Assembly (NCBI GenBank): GCA_964017235.1
Contig: OZ024936.1
Span: 93,098,537-93,162,536, forward strand
Direction: 5' to 3'
DNA from: Sabellastarte sp. h YS-2021
Lineage: Eukaryota > Annelida > Polychaeta > Sabellida > Sabellidae
Length of the DNA: 64,000 nucleotides
Part shown: one piece after another, positions 33,960 through 44,073 of the stretch
Numbering within the stretch: the stretch's first letter is position 1
Layout: the number at the start of each line of letters is the position of its first letter
The notes under the pieces: model-generated
What the model saw: the letters and a program-made list of their open reading frames with translations, nothing else
Told to the model about the DNA's origin: nothing
Database searches by the model: none
Program-made: the position numbers and the translations under genes

Positions 33960-34545
33960 GTGCTAGCTAAAAGTTACAGAGAATTTCTACATCAGCTCAG
34001 GGCATTTTTGGTCTTCGTTGAGTTTAATATTTTGATTTGCATCTTGACTGCAAGACAGAGAAGGACACATTTGAACCCAGCACCGTCACCTGTCCTACAA
34101 CCACCACCACAGCCTCTTCCCCAGCCAGCCCCCAGGAGAAGAAGAAAGCCACCAAACTCATGGGTCATGCCCTGGATCCTTCAAATAAAAGAAAAAGGAT
34201 GGTACAGCAACCTCCTGGCCGACCCCATACACACACATCCCTGGATACCAGAATTTTGTCAGGATGCCATGTGCCTTCTCGCACCTCAGCGAAGAACGCA
34301 TACACCACCAATTTTAGGAAGCTAAAAACTGGCCATAACACTGACACACCTGGCCACTGAGAGACCTACGCTTCTTTGCAGTATCACTGGCTGGTTGGCA
34401 AAAGCACAATCTGCAAATTCGTCCCCAAGGTCTGCTGAGTCATTTTTGCTGAATTCCAGGAAAAATATTTATGTTTCCTTGATACCCCTAATTAGTGGAA
34501 AAGGATGGAGGAGAATTTCACAACCAGATGGAATGTCCTCCTTGT
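33960..34545 (+). pseudogene. PIF/Harbinger transposase, N-terminal half, broken
   Basis: The frame 33,960-34,325 has a Pro-rich lead, then SWVMPWILQIKEKGWYSNLL, matching the start of Harbinger/HARBI1-type transposases (a W-V-x-P-W block followed by Y-x-x-L-L). After a stop and a frame change, KLAITLTHLATE is followed by SLQYHWLVGKSTICKFVPKV and WKRMEENFTTRWNVL. These are the conserved helix-turn-helix and pre-catalytic blocks of DDE_Tnp_4 transposases. The match stops at the 21-bp minisatellite, before the first catalytic Asp would be expected. It is dead, but a plausible relative of the enzyme that moved the H1 MITEs. Confidence 0.65.
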
Positions 34546-34700
34546 GGTAATGACTCTCTAACTTGTGGGACGACTTAATATCTTGTGGTAAAGACTTGTT
34601 AAGTTGTGGGAATGACTTACTATCTTGTGGTGATGACTTGCTACCTTGTGGGAATGATTTTCTAACTTGTGCTAATGACTTACTATCTTTTGGTAACGAG
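34540..34700 (+). repeat. 21-bp minisatellite, about 8 units
   Basis: Units of the form ACTTGTGGGAATGACTTACTA repeat every 21 bp with substitutions, giving a 7-residue repeat in every frame. It starts exactly where the Harbinger transposase similarity ends. Confidence 0.85.
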
Positions 34701-34984
34701 ATAAAAAATAACAGGAAACAATTCTGTTTCCCTTCCTGGGCTCCATACAAATCATCTTTAAAGTCTCAGTATTTTATTTTCATTTTGAAGTTTCATGATG
34801 GGCAAAAATTGCATTGACTTTGCCTCCAATTTTTTGGAGGCAAACTTTTTTTCATTTTTTTTAAATTTTTATTTCTTTTTTAATTTTAAAGAGGTTAGTA
34901 AATATTTTTACCTAAGTACAAAATATTTAAAGATTTTTTAAAAAATTGTTAATTTTTTTCTTTAATGTCAAAATTTTATTAAAT

Positions 34985-35187
34985 CATTCACATCTGAGTC
35001 CGGGGTTTGGTTTCCGGCATGGCCTCAAGTGGGAAAGCTCATTGTTGTTTGACGTTGGCTGGGAGTTTACAGTACAGAACCTTGACCAAGTGTACGTACT
35101 GGTTTCCTCTGCCAATCCAACTACCAGTCGTGATATAAACTGTACAGTGTTCAAAGTGACGTAAAACCCCAAATAAATAAATAAACA
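34985..35187 (+). mobile_element. SINE family S1 copy, 5'-truncated
   Basis: Forward copy starting in the B-box region (GTCCGGGGTTTGGTTTCCGG), with the body GTACTGGTTTCCTCTGCC and the tail CCCCAAATAAATAAATAAA. Confidence 0.85.
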
Positions 35188-35301
35188 CATTCATTCAGTT
35201 TTTGTGTTTGGGGCCTGTGTTTGTGTGTGATTACAGCACTGGTCTTGAAAAGGACCGATTGGAGGCAATAGCAGTGGTTCTACTGACTCCGCTGTTTGGC
35301 A

Positions 35302-35718
35302 TCAGCTGATTGTGTAGGAGGCTGAGGCTGCAGCTGTGCTGGTGGCTGCTGATGTTCTTGTTGAGATGCTGGTTGGAGGAGAGGCAGTTGGTGCTGGTGT
35401 TGTGTCAACTGTTGGTAACTCATTACAGAGTGAAGGTTTCCAAAGAAACTTGAAAGTCCTAATATGTTGTGCTGGCTTTCTTTGCCTGTAACTGAGGCAA
35501 CTGATGGAGGGTTGAAATACTTCATCAGCATCAATGTAAAGATGAGTGGTTTTGAAAGTCCAGCCTTTTGGTTTTCTAGTTTGCTGCTGCGGTCCTTTGG
35601 TTGCCACTTGAGGTTGGGTGACCTGGCTTGTGGCCATCTGCATTTCTTGATTGGTTAAAAAGATGTATTCCCTTGCAGCTGATGCTGGCATCTGTGACTG
35701 TTGAAAAAGCTGTGGCAC
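35302..35718 (-). CDS. Unrecognised Gln/Thr-rich open frame
   Basis: A 138-codon open frame begins MPQLFQQSQMPASAAREY. Gln-rich parts surround a middle segment with KPKGWTFKTTHLYIDADEV, and the end is Thr/Ala/Ser-rich. I do not recognise a domain. It lies on - between the Harbinger transposase remnant (+) and the LINE. PIF/Harbinger elements carry a second gene (Myb/SANT or MADF type), and low-complexity linkers of this kind occur in such proteins, so it may be part of that gene. It could equally be a chance ORF. Confidence 0.2.
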   Translation of the reverse strand: MPQLFQQSQMPASAAREYIFLTNQEMQMATSQVTQPQVATKGPQQQTRKPKGWTFKTTHLYIDADEVFQPSISCLSYRQRKPAQHIRTFKFLWKPSLCNELPTVDTTPAPTASPPTSISTRTSAATSTAAASASYTIS

Positions 35719-35783
35719 AAAGGTTGAAGTGGCACTGTTCAGCTTAGACTAAGGACTCTTACTTATGAACAACCCCACCAGTC

Positions 35784-36899
35784 ATGATTACTCTTCTGGC
35801 TCTCCTCTTCATGGCACTGTTTGCTGTGGCACTCGCCCACAGGTATGAGTGGTTCAGCACAAGAGCATATTATACATCATGTCCCTCTTTGACAAGGGTT
35901 GCAAAAAATTTTTCATATTCGTGTTCCTGCCGCAAATTTTCATCCATGGTTAATAGGCGAGGGCTTATGTTGTTGCTGCTACTGGGAGGAGATGTATCCC
36001 TCAACCCTGGTCCCTTCACACTCGGTGTTTTGAATGCCAGATCCGTAAGGAATAAGGGTCCACTCCTAGCTGATATGGTTGCTTCATATGACCTGGATTT
36101 TCTTTGCCTCACTGAAACATATATTCGGGCCTTTGATTCAGTCAGCTTCCTACGGTCTATAACTCCTCCTGATTTTAATTTCCCTCAAAAGCCTCGTCCC
36201 TCAGGTATTGGTGGTGGTGTTGGTTTTTTCATCAAATCCTCCTACAGACCACACATAATAGAATCACCTCTTTATCAGTCATTTGAGAACATGGTGGTGT
36301 CAATCGCACTTCATGGGCATTCATTGTTGCTTGCCTGCATCTACCGCCCTCCAGGAACATGTACCTGTAACTTTCTCGAAGAATTCATGTCATTTGTTGG
36401 TTACCTCTCATCAATTAATTCTTCATATTATATCTGCGGCGACTTCAACATTCATGTTGACATTCCAGTTGGTGATGGTCATAAATTTACTACTTTTCTT
36501 GAATCATGTGATCTGAAACAGTTAGTCGATAAACCTACGCATCAACACGGTCACATATTGGAACTCATTTTATCCCCCAGTGACCAGGACACCATTGCCG
36601 ATGTTAAAATTTGCGACTTTGTTTCAGATCATGCATTAGTCAAATGCTCAGTTGCCTTGCCTTGTAAAGTGGTTCACACTCCAAATATAATTCAATATAG
36701 AAGATACCACCGTATCAATATGTCTGACTTCCGCTTGGATCTCCAGAACACGTCCTTTGTCAAGTCTCAAGCTGATGCTGTTGTCGATCTATACGAACAA
36801 TATGTACATGATCTAGGCCATGTTCTTGATAGGCATGCACCACTTGTATCTAGAATGATAAAAAAAGATTCCTTAGATTGGATGTCTGATGATTATTGA
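35784..36899 (+). pseudogene. LINE ORF2, endonuclease part, with 2A-like motif
   Basis: Residues 1-20 form a hydrophobic, signal-like leader (MITLLALLFMALFAVALAH). Residues 61-77 read LMLLLLLGGDVSLNPGP, a 2A-like sequence with the terminal N-P-G-P (nt 35,988-36,014). The APE endonuclease follows at once: GVLNARSVRNK (Asn), DFLCLTETYI (Glu), YRPPG, GDFNIHVD (Asp, Asn) and FVSDHALV (Asp-His). It ends at a TGA (36,897) in the linker; the frame goes on beyond it. Codon context suggests CGA to TGA by CpG decay. In related elements the 2A-like motif separates the leader from the replication protein during translation. Confidence 0.8.
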
Positions 36900-38834
36900 C
36901 GTGCAAAGTCCCTTAGGCGCCAATTTGAGAGAACCTGGCGCAGGGCTAAAAATACACTGAACAGAAGTCGGCTTCGTCGTCAAATTGTCCGGTGCAATGC
37001 ACTTGTAAACAGAGACAAATCAGACTACTACAGCAAACTCATTTCAGATAACAGTCACAACTCTCGAAAACTTTGGCGTGAGTTCCATAAAACCCTGAAT
37101 AAGGTTTCAGATGCCACACTTCCATCCCATGAGTCCCAAAAATCACTGGCTGACCAGTTTGCCTCCTACTTTTCCAACAAGATTAAGAATATTAGAGATA
37201 ACTTTGGTTCCATTGGCACTGAAAATGATATTCACCCTCCCTCAGATCCTCCAAAAATTAACGTCTTTAGGCAAGTTTCTGAGGAGGCTCTTGACAAAAT
37301 AATTAAAACATCACCAACAAAATCATGCCTGTTGGACCCTTTGCCGACATTCCTTATCAAGGAATGCATTGACATACTCTTACCATCTCTTACTAAGCTG
37401 GTTAATTGCTCACTCATGGAGGGATGCGTCCCTGATGCTTTTAAATCTGCTGTGGTCACTCCTCTTATTAAAAAGCCAAATCTTCCCTCAAATGACCTTA
37501 AGAATTATCGTCCTGTATCTGGCCTCAGTTTTATCTCAAAACTGGTAGAACGTGTGGTTGCTAAGCAGTTACTTGAACATATTCACGTTCACAATTTAGA
37601 CAATCCGTACCAGTCGGCATATAAGGCCGGCCACTCAACTGAGACAGCTCTTCTCTACATAAAAAATGAAGTTCACTTGTCACTGTCAAGAGGTGAAGCC
37701 ACTGCCTTGGTATTGCTCGACCTGTCTGCCACCTTCGACACCATAGATCATTCCACTCTTCTTAGTTGCCTCCGAAACTGGTTTGGTGTCGGTGGTTGTG
37801 TTCTGAAATGGTTCACATCCTACCTAACAGACCGTTACCAATCAATAAAAATTGGATCTACTTTGTCAGATGTTTGTAAACTCCTATTTGGTGTTCCCAA
37901 AGGTTCTGTCCTGGGCCCTTTGCTGTTCTCATTGTATACCACCCCCCTCAGTTTGATTATCAGTAGACATAAGGGAATAAAGTTTCATTTCTACGCAGAT
38001 GATGGCCAAGTTTATATACATTTATCCCAGAAGAATGTATCTGCTGCCTTTGAAAAGCTAAATAGGTGCCTTGACGATGTTAAAGAGTGGATGTCCACTA
38101 GTAAGCTCAAATTGAATCCAGACAAGACCGAGTTTATCATCTTTGGTTCGAAGAGACAGAGGGACAAGTTGAAAGCATGCTTTCCAATTGATATCTTGGG
38201 CAATTCACTCTGCCCTTCTGATTCAGTAAAAAATCTGGGTGTGTGATTCGATTCAGACTTTTCTTTGTCTAAGCATGTTCAGAATGTCTGCAAAAGTTGT
38301 TTTGTTAAACTCCGTGATTTCAGACATGTCAGGCAGTTTCTCACTCATGATGTTTCTGTGCTTGTGGCTAATGCTCTGGTTAATAGTCGGCTGGATTACT
38401 GCAACTCACTGTTCAGGAGCCTCTCCAAGTTCAATCTACACAAATTACAGTGCATCCAAAATAGTGCAGCTAGAATAGTATCGAACACCAGTCGATACAG
38501 CAGCATAACTCCTGTGCTAAAGAAACTGCATTGGCTTCCTGTTGAACAGCGCACATTATTCAAGACAGCCACACTTGTTTATAAGTATCTTCACACAGGC
38601 TTTCCCAGATATTTTGATCCATATCTTTCCTCCTACAGTAGTTCTTATAACACCAGGCGCAGTCAAAGTGGTGGTAATTTCCTTGTCATTCCAAAGTTCT
38701 GCCCCTCCGTTCACAAATCTGTCAAACAGTTTGGTAATAGTTTTGCATTTGATGAGATTTGTGCCTCTCCCTCGTTGGCCTCCTTTAGAAAGCAGCTCAA
38801 AACCTACCTGTACACCAAAGCATACCCACCTTAG
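36900..38834 (+). pseudogene. LINE ORF2, reverse transcriptase part
   Basis: Same frame as the endonuclease part. The RT blocks are present: NYRPVSGLSFISKLVERVV, NPYQSAYKAGHSTETALL, VLLDLSATFDTIDH (first Asp), GVPKGSVLGPLLFSLYT, and HFYADDGQVYIHL (YADD catalytic pair at 37,992-38,003). Thumb and C-terminal parts with KLNPDKTEFIIFG and LNSRLDYCNSL-like segments (NALVNSRLDYCNSLFRSLSK) follow after a second TGA at 38,244. All catalytic residues of the palm are kept. Apart from the two TGA codons no frame break is visible, so this is a fairly recent insertion. Confidence 0.85.
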
Positions 38835-39039
38835 CCTGGATCATTCCCCTGCATTCTCCGTGGTGCTTGATCCCTGCTATGCCCCTCGATACAGAAATTT
38901 TAATGTCTGCTTTTTGTTTTGTTGCGCCTTAGAGTCCTCTTGTTTGGGGAGATTAAGTGCTATAAAAGTCCAATTAGAATTACTTTGAGGTTTCTGAAAA
39001 TGTCAGTATTGTAGGTTGCTTGACTTGCTTAAAGGCCTC

Positions 39040-39300
39040 GTTTCTAAATGTCTTTCTCTTCTAATGTCTTCTAAATGTCTTTCCACTTCTGATGCCAGAT
39101 AGTTGCAGAACGCTATATGTGTGGTAGTCGACTGATTTTATCCAAGGAATGAAGAGAACATTGTTCTCACCTGTGTGAACTGGTCCATGACCTGCTGGTC
39201 GACCGAAGAGCACCCTGAAGCTGTGATGGGGCTGGTGACTGCTGTAACATGGTGTTTGTTGACAGCATGCTGCTCTCCATGCTGTCTGTGTCGGGACAGG
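39040..39300 (-). pseudogene. Possible MADF/BESS-type protein fragment
   Basis: On the - strand two frames give a Ser/Gln-rich segment (SMLSTNTMLQQSPAPSQLQG) and then AFCNYLASEVERHLEDI...NEAFKQVKQ. This resembles the BESS-type C-terminal helices of MADF proteins, including those carried as the second gene of PIF/Harbinger elements. A stop and a frameshift lie between the pieces. With the Harbinger transposase remnant at 34 kb it may belong to one old element into which the LINE inserted. Assignment is tentative. Confidence 0.3.
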
Positions 39301-39502
39301 GACTGTGATTTATTTTACATAATTTTGTATATTAATTTGCATGCATTCAAAATATTCATGTACTATTGCATTTATGACATGAAATATTACCACTTAAACA
39401 AATATTTTACATGACAATATACCGTGAAAACAAGACATAATTTCGGGGGAGACAAGAGATTGACTGCATGTACACTGATGAAAATTTTATTTAAATTTTT
39501 TT

Positions 39503-39775
39503 GAATTATGTGATGTTAAGAGAGAGATTATTTATCAGTTATGCTGGGTTTCGATCCCACAGTCTTTGGATTACAGAGAGAAACAAGTCTAGCTGTTTAT
39601 TTGGTGGAGCCAAAGGGTAAGTATTGTGGAAATTAAATTATTATGAATTATGTGCTGTTAAGAGAGAAATCATTGATTAGTTATGCTGGGTCTCGATCCT
39701 CCAGTCTTTGGATTAAAGAGAGAAATAAACAAGTCTAGCTCCTTAACCAGCTGAGCCAAAGGGTAATCCCCAGAA
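39503..39775 (-). repeat. Tandem pair of tRNA-like units, 142-bp period
   Basis: Two copies start at 39,503 and 39,645 (GAATTATGTG-TGTTAAGAGAG). On the - strand the second reads TTGGCTCAGCTGGTTAAGGA (A-box-like) ... GGAGGATCGAGACCCAGC (B-box-like), with about 50 bp between, as in tRNA-derived SINE heads. The arms do not fold as a functional tRNA. Confidence 0.65.
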
Positions 39776-41156
39776 GTCCAGGTATTAATAGAATTGATAT
39801 ACGTGAGAATATTACAGATATCAATATGTAGTTCAAGGAGGATACAATGTCAAAGTGTGCACCAAATGAGTTGACAGAAAAAACATTATATTTTTCTACT
39901 TTTGCTTGATGTAATTACAAACTGTCCAATTAATTGTGCAAAATGGTTGCTGATATCACACGCATTATTGCAGAGTAAGAGGCCTGGGATAGGGGCAAGA
40001 CGTTGTGTAGATGACACTGCTAGTACATACTAGGTTAACCACCTCATACCCACCCCCACCCCCCCTCCCCACGATTCTAACAGGAGAATTATCAATGGTG
40101 TTATTAGCTTGACAAAATTTTCAGTTAAGTTTCTCAGTTGTCAAACTCAGAGTATATACGTATTCAAAAGAAGGAGCCGATACCTCATGAAATATATTAG
40201 CCTTGTGTGACCGTTTGCGGTTCCGTTAGTTTGCCAATTTCCGACGCTTAGTACTCGAATTTTAGGTTCAACATGTGCCTATACTTCCCCTGACAAGAGG
40301 AAGTGAACCCTGTAGTATCATTTGACATTCAGTCTGATGGGAGGTACAGAGTGGGGAGCATGTTCATTAATGCTTAGTATTGTTCTGACTTACAGTATGC
40401 CATGAAGTACAGAGTTGAAATTGTTCGATATTGAGGTTGTGTGTTTGGGGGTAGGCTTGTAAAAGTGGCTTTGCTACTTTCTTAATAAGTCATTCATTTT
40501 GTGAGTTTGTATGGGTTGCGGTACTACATTTTGTAAGTCTGTAATAGTTACTTTTACATTTTGTTGATATGTACATTATTGCAGTTATTCCATTTAGTGT
40601 AATTTGAATGTGGCAAAGCATTTCTGGTTATTATTAGACTGTGCTCTGGTCTGTGTTGTATTTGTGTATTTACATTGTCTTATGAACTGAACTGTCCTGT
40701 TGCACGTACTGTACTGATATAATTTTGTGTATTCCCTATTTCAGTAAATGTTTGATTTCTGGTAACCTTAATGTTAACTTTAAATCTGTAAATATTCAAA
40801 GTTCTAGTCATACTTGACAATGTATTTCTGCATTTTCATTAATGTTGTAATATTTATAATACAGTGGAATTTTCGATTTATGACCGTAACTAGAATTAAT
40901 GAAATGCTAATTGTCAAGCTAATGTTTACATTGATAAAATCAGAATATTCAATATAATTGAATCAGTAGCATTTCACTGCAGAAAATGTTGGAATGATAA
41001 ATATTTAACTCAGGTTTTATTCGTTTGAACAGGTGTTTCTTTTTGAGACATAAATAAAACTTGGTTGTCATCATTGTTTCTCTTCACTACTCAGGTGGGA
41101 GAAGTTGCCCATCGGTGAGGTTTGCTGGACCAGTTGGACTGCGACATTGTAATGTT
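39776..41156. other. Non-coding stretch, nothing recognised
   Basis: AT-rich with a pyrimidine/C-rich run (CCACCCCCACCCCCC near 40,050). Resembles UTR or intergenic DNA, and an ATAAATAAAA word occurs at about 41,050. No coding frame is recognised. Confidence 0.4.
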
Positions 41157-41392
41157 AATTTATTTATTTATTTGGGATTTTACATCGCTTTTAACACTAT
41201 ACAAGTCATATCATGACGGGTAGTTTTGTAGGAAGTGAAAAAATCAGTACATACAGTTGGTCAAGGTTCTGCACTGCAAACTGCTGACCTTCGGTAAGTA
41301 ACTACCATTTTTCACACATAAGGTCCAGGGTTTGAACCGCCAACTTCAGAGGTGGGAGGTGAGTGTGTTACCATTGCACCACCATGGCCCCT
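41157..41392 (-). mobile_element. Full-length SINE family S1 copy
   Basis: Reverse orientation with a full head (right end GGTGGTGCAATGGTAACAC on -) and the TTATTTATTTATTTGGG tail at the left. A 12-bp duplication with two mismatches flanks it (CATTGTAATGTT 41,145-41,156; CATTGTTCTGTT 41,393-41,404). Confidence 0.85.
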
Positions 41393-41404
41393 CATTGTTC
41401 TGTT

Positions 41405-42055
41405 AAAGGACAAACTAAAGTATATCAATACGATGTGATAAACAAAAAATAGATGAGTAATCTCGCACCCAGTCAATGACGCATATAGAATTCTTTTGTT
41501 TAACTAGCATTACATACAGGAACACAGGGAAATGTAAAACAGAAAAGTACATATACTTTTACTTTATTGACTGACTAGAAATTAATAAATAAAAACGATG
41601 CACTTTAAATCATATAAAATAATCAGACGATAAAAAACAATAATGCATGGCCAATACACATTTAAGAGTAACTAGGACTAGCCTATTGTATGGGCCAATA
41701 TGCAATGGACCACAGTAGTTAACAAAATAGACTTGTACTTTAACCAAGACTCTTCGAGTAATAACTTTACTCTTACTGAATATTTTAATTTCCTGAGCAG
41801 TGAATTGACAATTCTTTATTACTATTATGGTTCTAAAACTAACAAATCATAAGCATGTTAAATTATTGACAGCCAGTACAAAGTGGTTAAAATGAAAGAC
41901 ACTGAAAACCAATTGACCAGTCACTGTCAGTTTCCCTGAGTGTATAGATTCAACCTCAGTGTCAGATCAAGGTCAAGCTGATGACCCTGTATGCGGACGC
42001 AGGCTTATGGGTAAGATGTGCAAAGGCAGTAAACTGTATTTGAGGAATTTTTATT
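41405..42055. other. Non-coding stretch next to Ngaro-2
   Basis: No gene. It should contain the 3' repeats (B1A2, B2) of Ngaro-2 if they survive, but I could not match any part to the A1 end at 46.8 kb. Confidence 0.35.
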
Positions 42056-42061
42056 TACAGA

Positions 42062-43190
42062 TTAGGTAAAATATACAATATATAGTCCCAAAAGGGAGGT
42101 TTTAAAATATGACTTGCCAGATTTTAAAGCACCAAGCCCATCAGAAGGAGGAGGAAATAACAGAAGCATTGGTAGATTGAATGAAAGAGGCCTGGGTAGA
42201 ATTTTGCAAGTAGGTCCATACTGCTGGACTTCTCCAGAGGCCATGGGCCATGATGTTTTGCAAGGGGACACTATGGTCAAAAGCCAGCGTTGCCCCGGAC
42301 CTTCTAAAAGAATGGAACCAGTGACCTATATGTGAAATTCTCAAGCTTGTAAGGATGGTTTTGAGAGCATCCCTGATGTGTGTGTCAATGATCTGAGAGT
42401 GTGGGTGGAAGGCAGTAGCAAATAGGGGGGAAGTGGGTGGGAGCAGCCTAGAAGCTCACAGGGTTCTGAGTGCCCTTACTTAGAATAACCACAGCTAACT
42501 TAGCTATTTCCGTTATTTGGACAATGTGAGTAGATTTATCATCCTGCATTGTTTTGCACCACTTGAGAATGATATGGGTATCTGGAGGTGCAAAGATCAC
42601 ATCCTGCCTTAACAAATGCTAGTGGGGTCTGTCAAAGTTTTCCCATTGCTTTGATATGGCATATAAAGTTGGGATGTCTAAAACTCTCCGGGAATGGGTC
42701 GAAACTGGGAGGTCAATTTATTTATCTATTTATTTATTTGGGGTTTTATGTCGCTTTCAACACTGTACATGTCATATCACGACAGGTAGTTGGAAGGGCA
42801 GAGGAAACCAGTACATAGAGTTCGTTAGGGTTCTGTACTGTAAACTGCCGACCAACGGCAAGCAAAAAGGAGGAGGTCAAAGAAAGGCCTCTGATATATC
42901 TGAGGACAGCTGGGTGATAGGTTGCCGAGTAAGCCATACTGCAAGATTTGGCCACAGTTACTATGGAAGATAGGTAATTTTTGATGCCCTTTGGAGAGAG
43001 TGAGTTATGGTGAAGCTATTCCAAAAATACTAATAAATTATGTAAATTGATAATTATAGGCAAGTCCATAAAGTATGTGAATGAAATGAAGGTCCTGAAG
43101 TGTGTTCTGTGAGCAGAAGATGTGGAAGGTCTGTAAGCTTGATCAATCTTCTGCCAGGCTGAATTCAACAGTTGCATAGAGAAAGGATTG
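42062..43190 (-). pseudogene. Ngaro-2 tyrosine recombinase, broken by SINE
   Basis: The N-terminal part is at 43,120-42,880, with AYRPSTSSAHRTHFRTFISF in one frame and an RYIRGLSLTSS segment. A SINE (42,717-42,871) follows, then VIFAPPDTHIILKWCKTMQ (about 42,600-42,530). The C-terminal part (42,344-42,062) is open: GHWFHSFRRSGATLAFD holds H-x-x-R, IMAHGLWRSPAVWTYLQNST holds the second His and the Tyr nucleophile. The block with the first catalytic Arg is missing at the SINE site or lost in the breaks around it. Confidence 0.75.
42717..42871 (-). mobile_element. SINE family S1 copy, 5'-truncated, in Ngaro-2 YR
   Basis: Reverse copy with target duplication GGAGGTCAA at 42,708-42,716 and 42,872-42,880. 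It is almost identical to the 29.9-kb copy (ACTGTAAACTGCCGACCAAC shared), so it is young. Confidence 0.9.
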
Positions 43191-43200
43191 GAACCTGAAA

Positions 43201-43710
43201 TTAAATGTGCAAGTTAAGATTGAATAAAGAAATTGACACTTTATGCCAGGTGTAATTGGCTTGTAAGTCTGCATAAAGTGAATTATTGACAAATTTTTGT
43301 GAATATAATCTAGATAACAGATCAGCTATATCGTTGTCCACCCCTCTAACGTGGCTAATTTCAAGATTTATGTCCAAGGTAGCAGTAATTAGCCAAATGT
43401 TGCGAATACAAGCAGTCAGGAATGGGTCCTTGGTTTTGCCAGTCTCAACCACCTGGACAACTGCCAAGTTGTCGCAAAATAAGGAAACTGTGGAATGTTG
43501 CCAGAAGTCACCCCAAACTCTTAATGCCAAAAGAATGTTGAACATTTCTAAGTGTACAATCTTGAGTTGGAAGCCAGCTATGGGGTAAATGGGAGTGGAA
43601 TATACCCTATGGCCCCATACGCCTCCTAAATCTGTTAAAGATGCGTCAATGTAAAGAGTATTGCAGTCCCTAATGGGTTCTTTTTTTAAATTGTGACCCC
43701 TTTGAAGTGT
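43201..43710 (-). pseudogene. Ngaro-2 RNase H
   Basis: The frame 43,545-43,201 is open: SLFCDNLAVVQVVETGKTKD, then CIRNIWLITATLDINLEISH, then VRGVDNDIADLLSRLYSQKF. Upstream, in shifted frames, YIDASLTDLGGVWGHRVYST holds the first acidic block. Ngaro-3 has the same blocks in the same order, so domain limits are well supported. A frame break separates it from the RT. Confidence 0.8.
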
Positions 43711-44073
43711 GGCAAAAATGTTATAAACCAGCGAATATCCTGCCTGAACTCTTCCGAAATGAGGATTTTAGATTTATCATGATGTTCCCTAAAAACAGTT
43801 AGTATTCTGTTGACAAATATACGGGCAGGTTTCACACACTTGTGCAAATATAAAAGTTTGCCCAATAAGGACTTTTTGATATAAACTTTTTAACAAACAC
43901 CCTAATACAATCCCCATATATGGCTTCAAGCTTGACTGAGTCTATACTGAGAGTATTAGCGCGTAGATCAATGGTGATACCCAAGCATGAAAGCTTTGTG
44001 TTGGAGGCGTTCTTTTGTCCTCGTTCATAGGTAACCCAAGTTCTTGAAACAGGTTGAAAAGAGTATGGAAAGC

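Larger units (their letters stand above)
35784..38985 (+). mobile_element. CR1/L2-type non-LTR retrotransposon (LINE), near complete
   Basis: One frame runs from 35,784 to 38,834 (about 1,017 codons), interrupted only by two TGA codons (36,897-36,899 and 38,244-38,246). It encodes an APE-type endonuclease followed by a reverse transcriptase. About 150 bp of 3' sequence follow, ending near GTGCTATAAAAGTCC, which resembles the 3' ends of CR1/L2 elements. ORF1 is not evident upstream, so the copy may be 5'-truncated or a one-ORF type. Confidence 0.85.

Noticed and set aside
42114-42335. 73-codon ORF on +
   Set aside because: Antisense shadow of the Ngaro-2 YR C-terminus.
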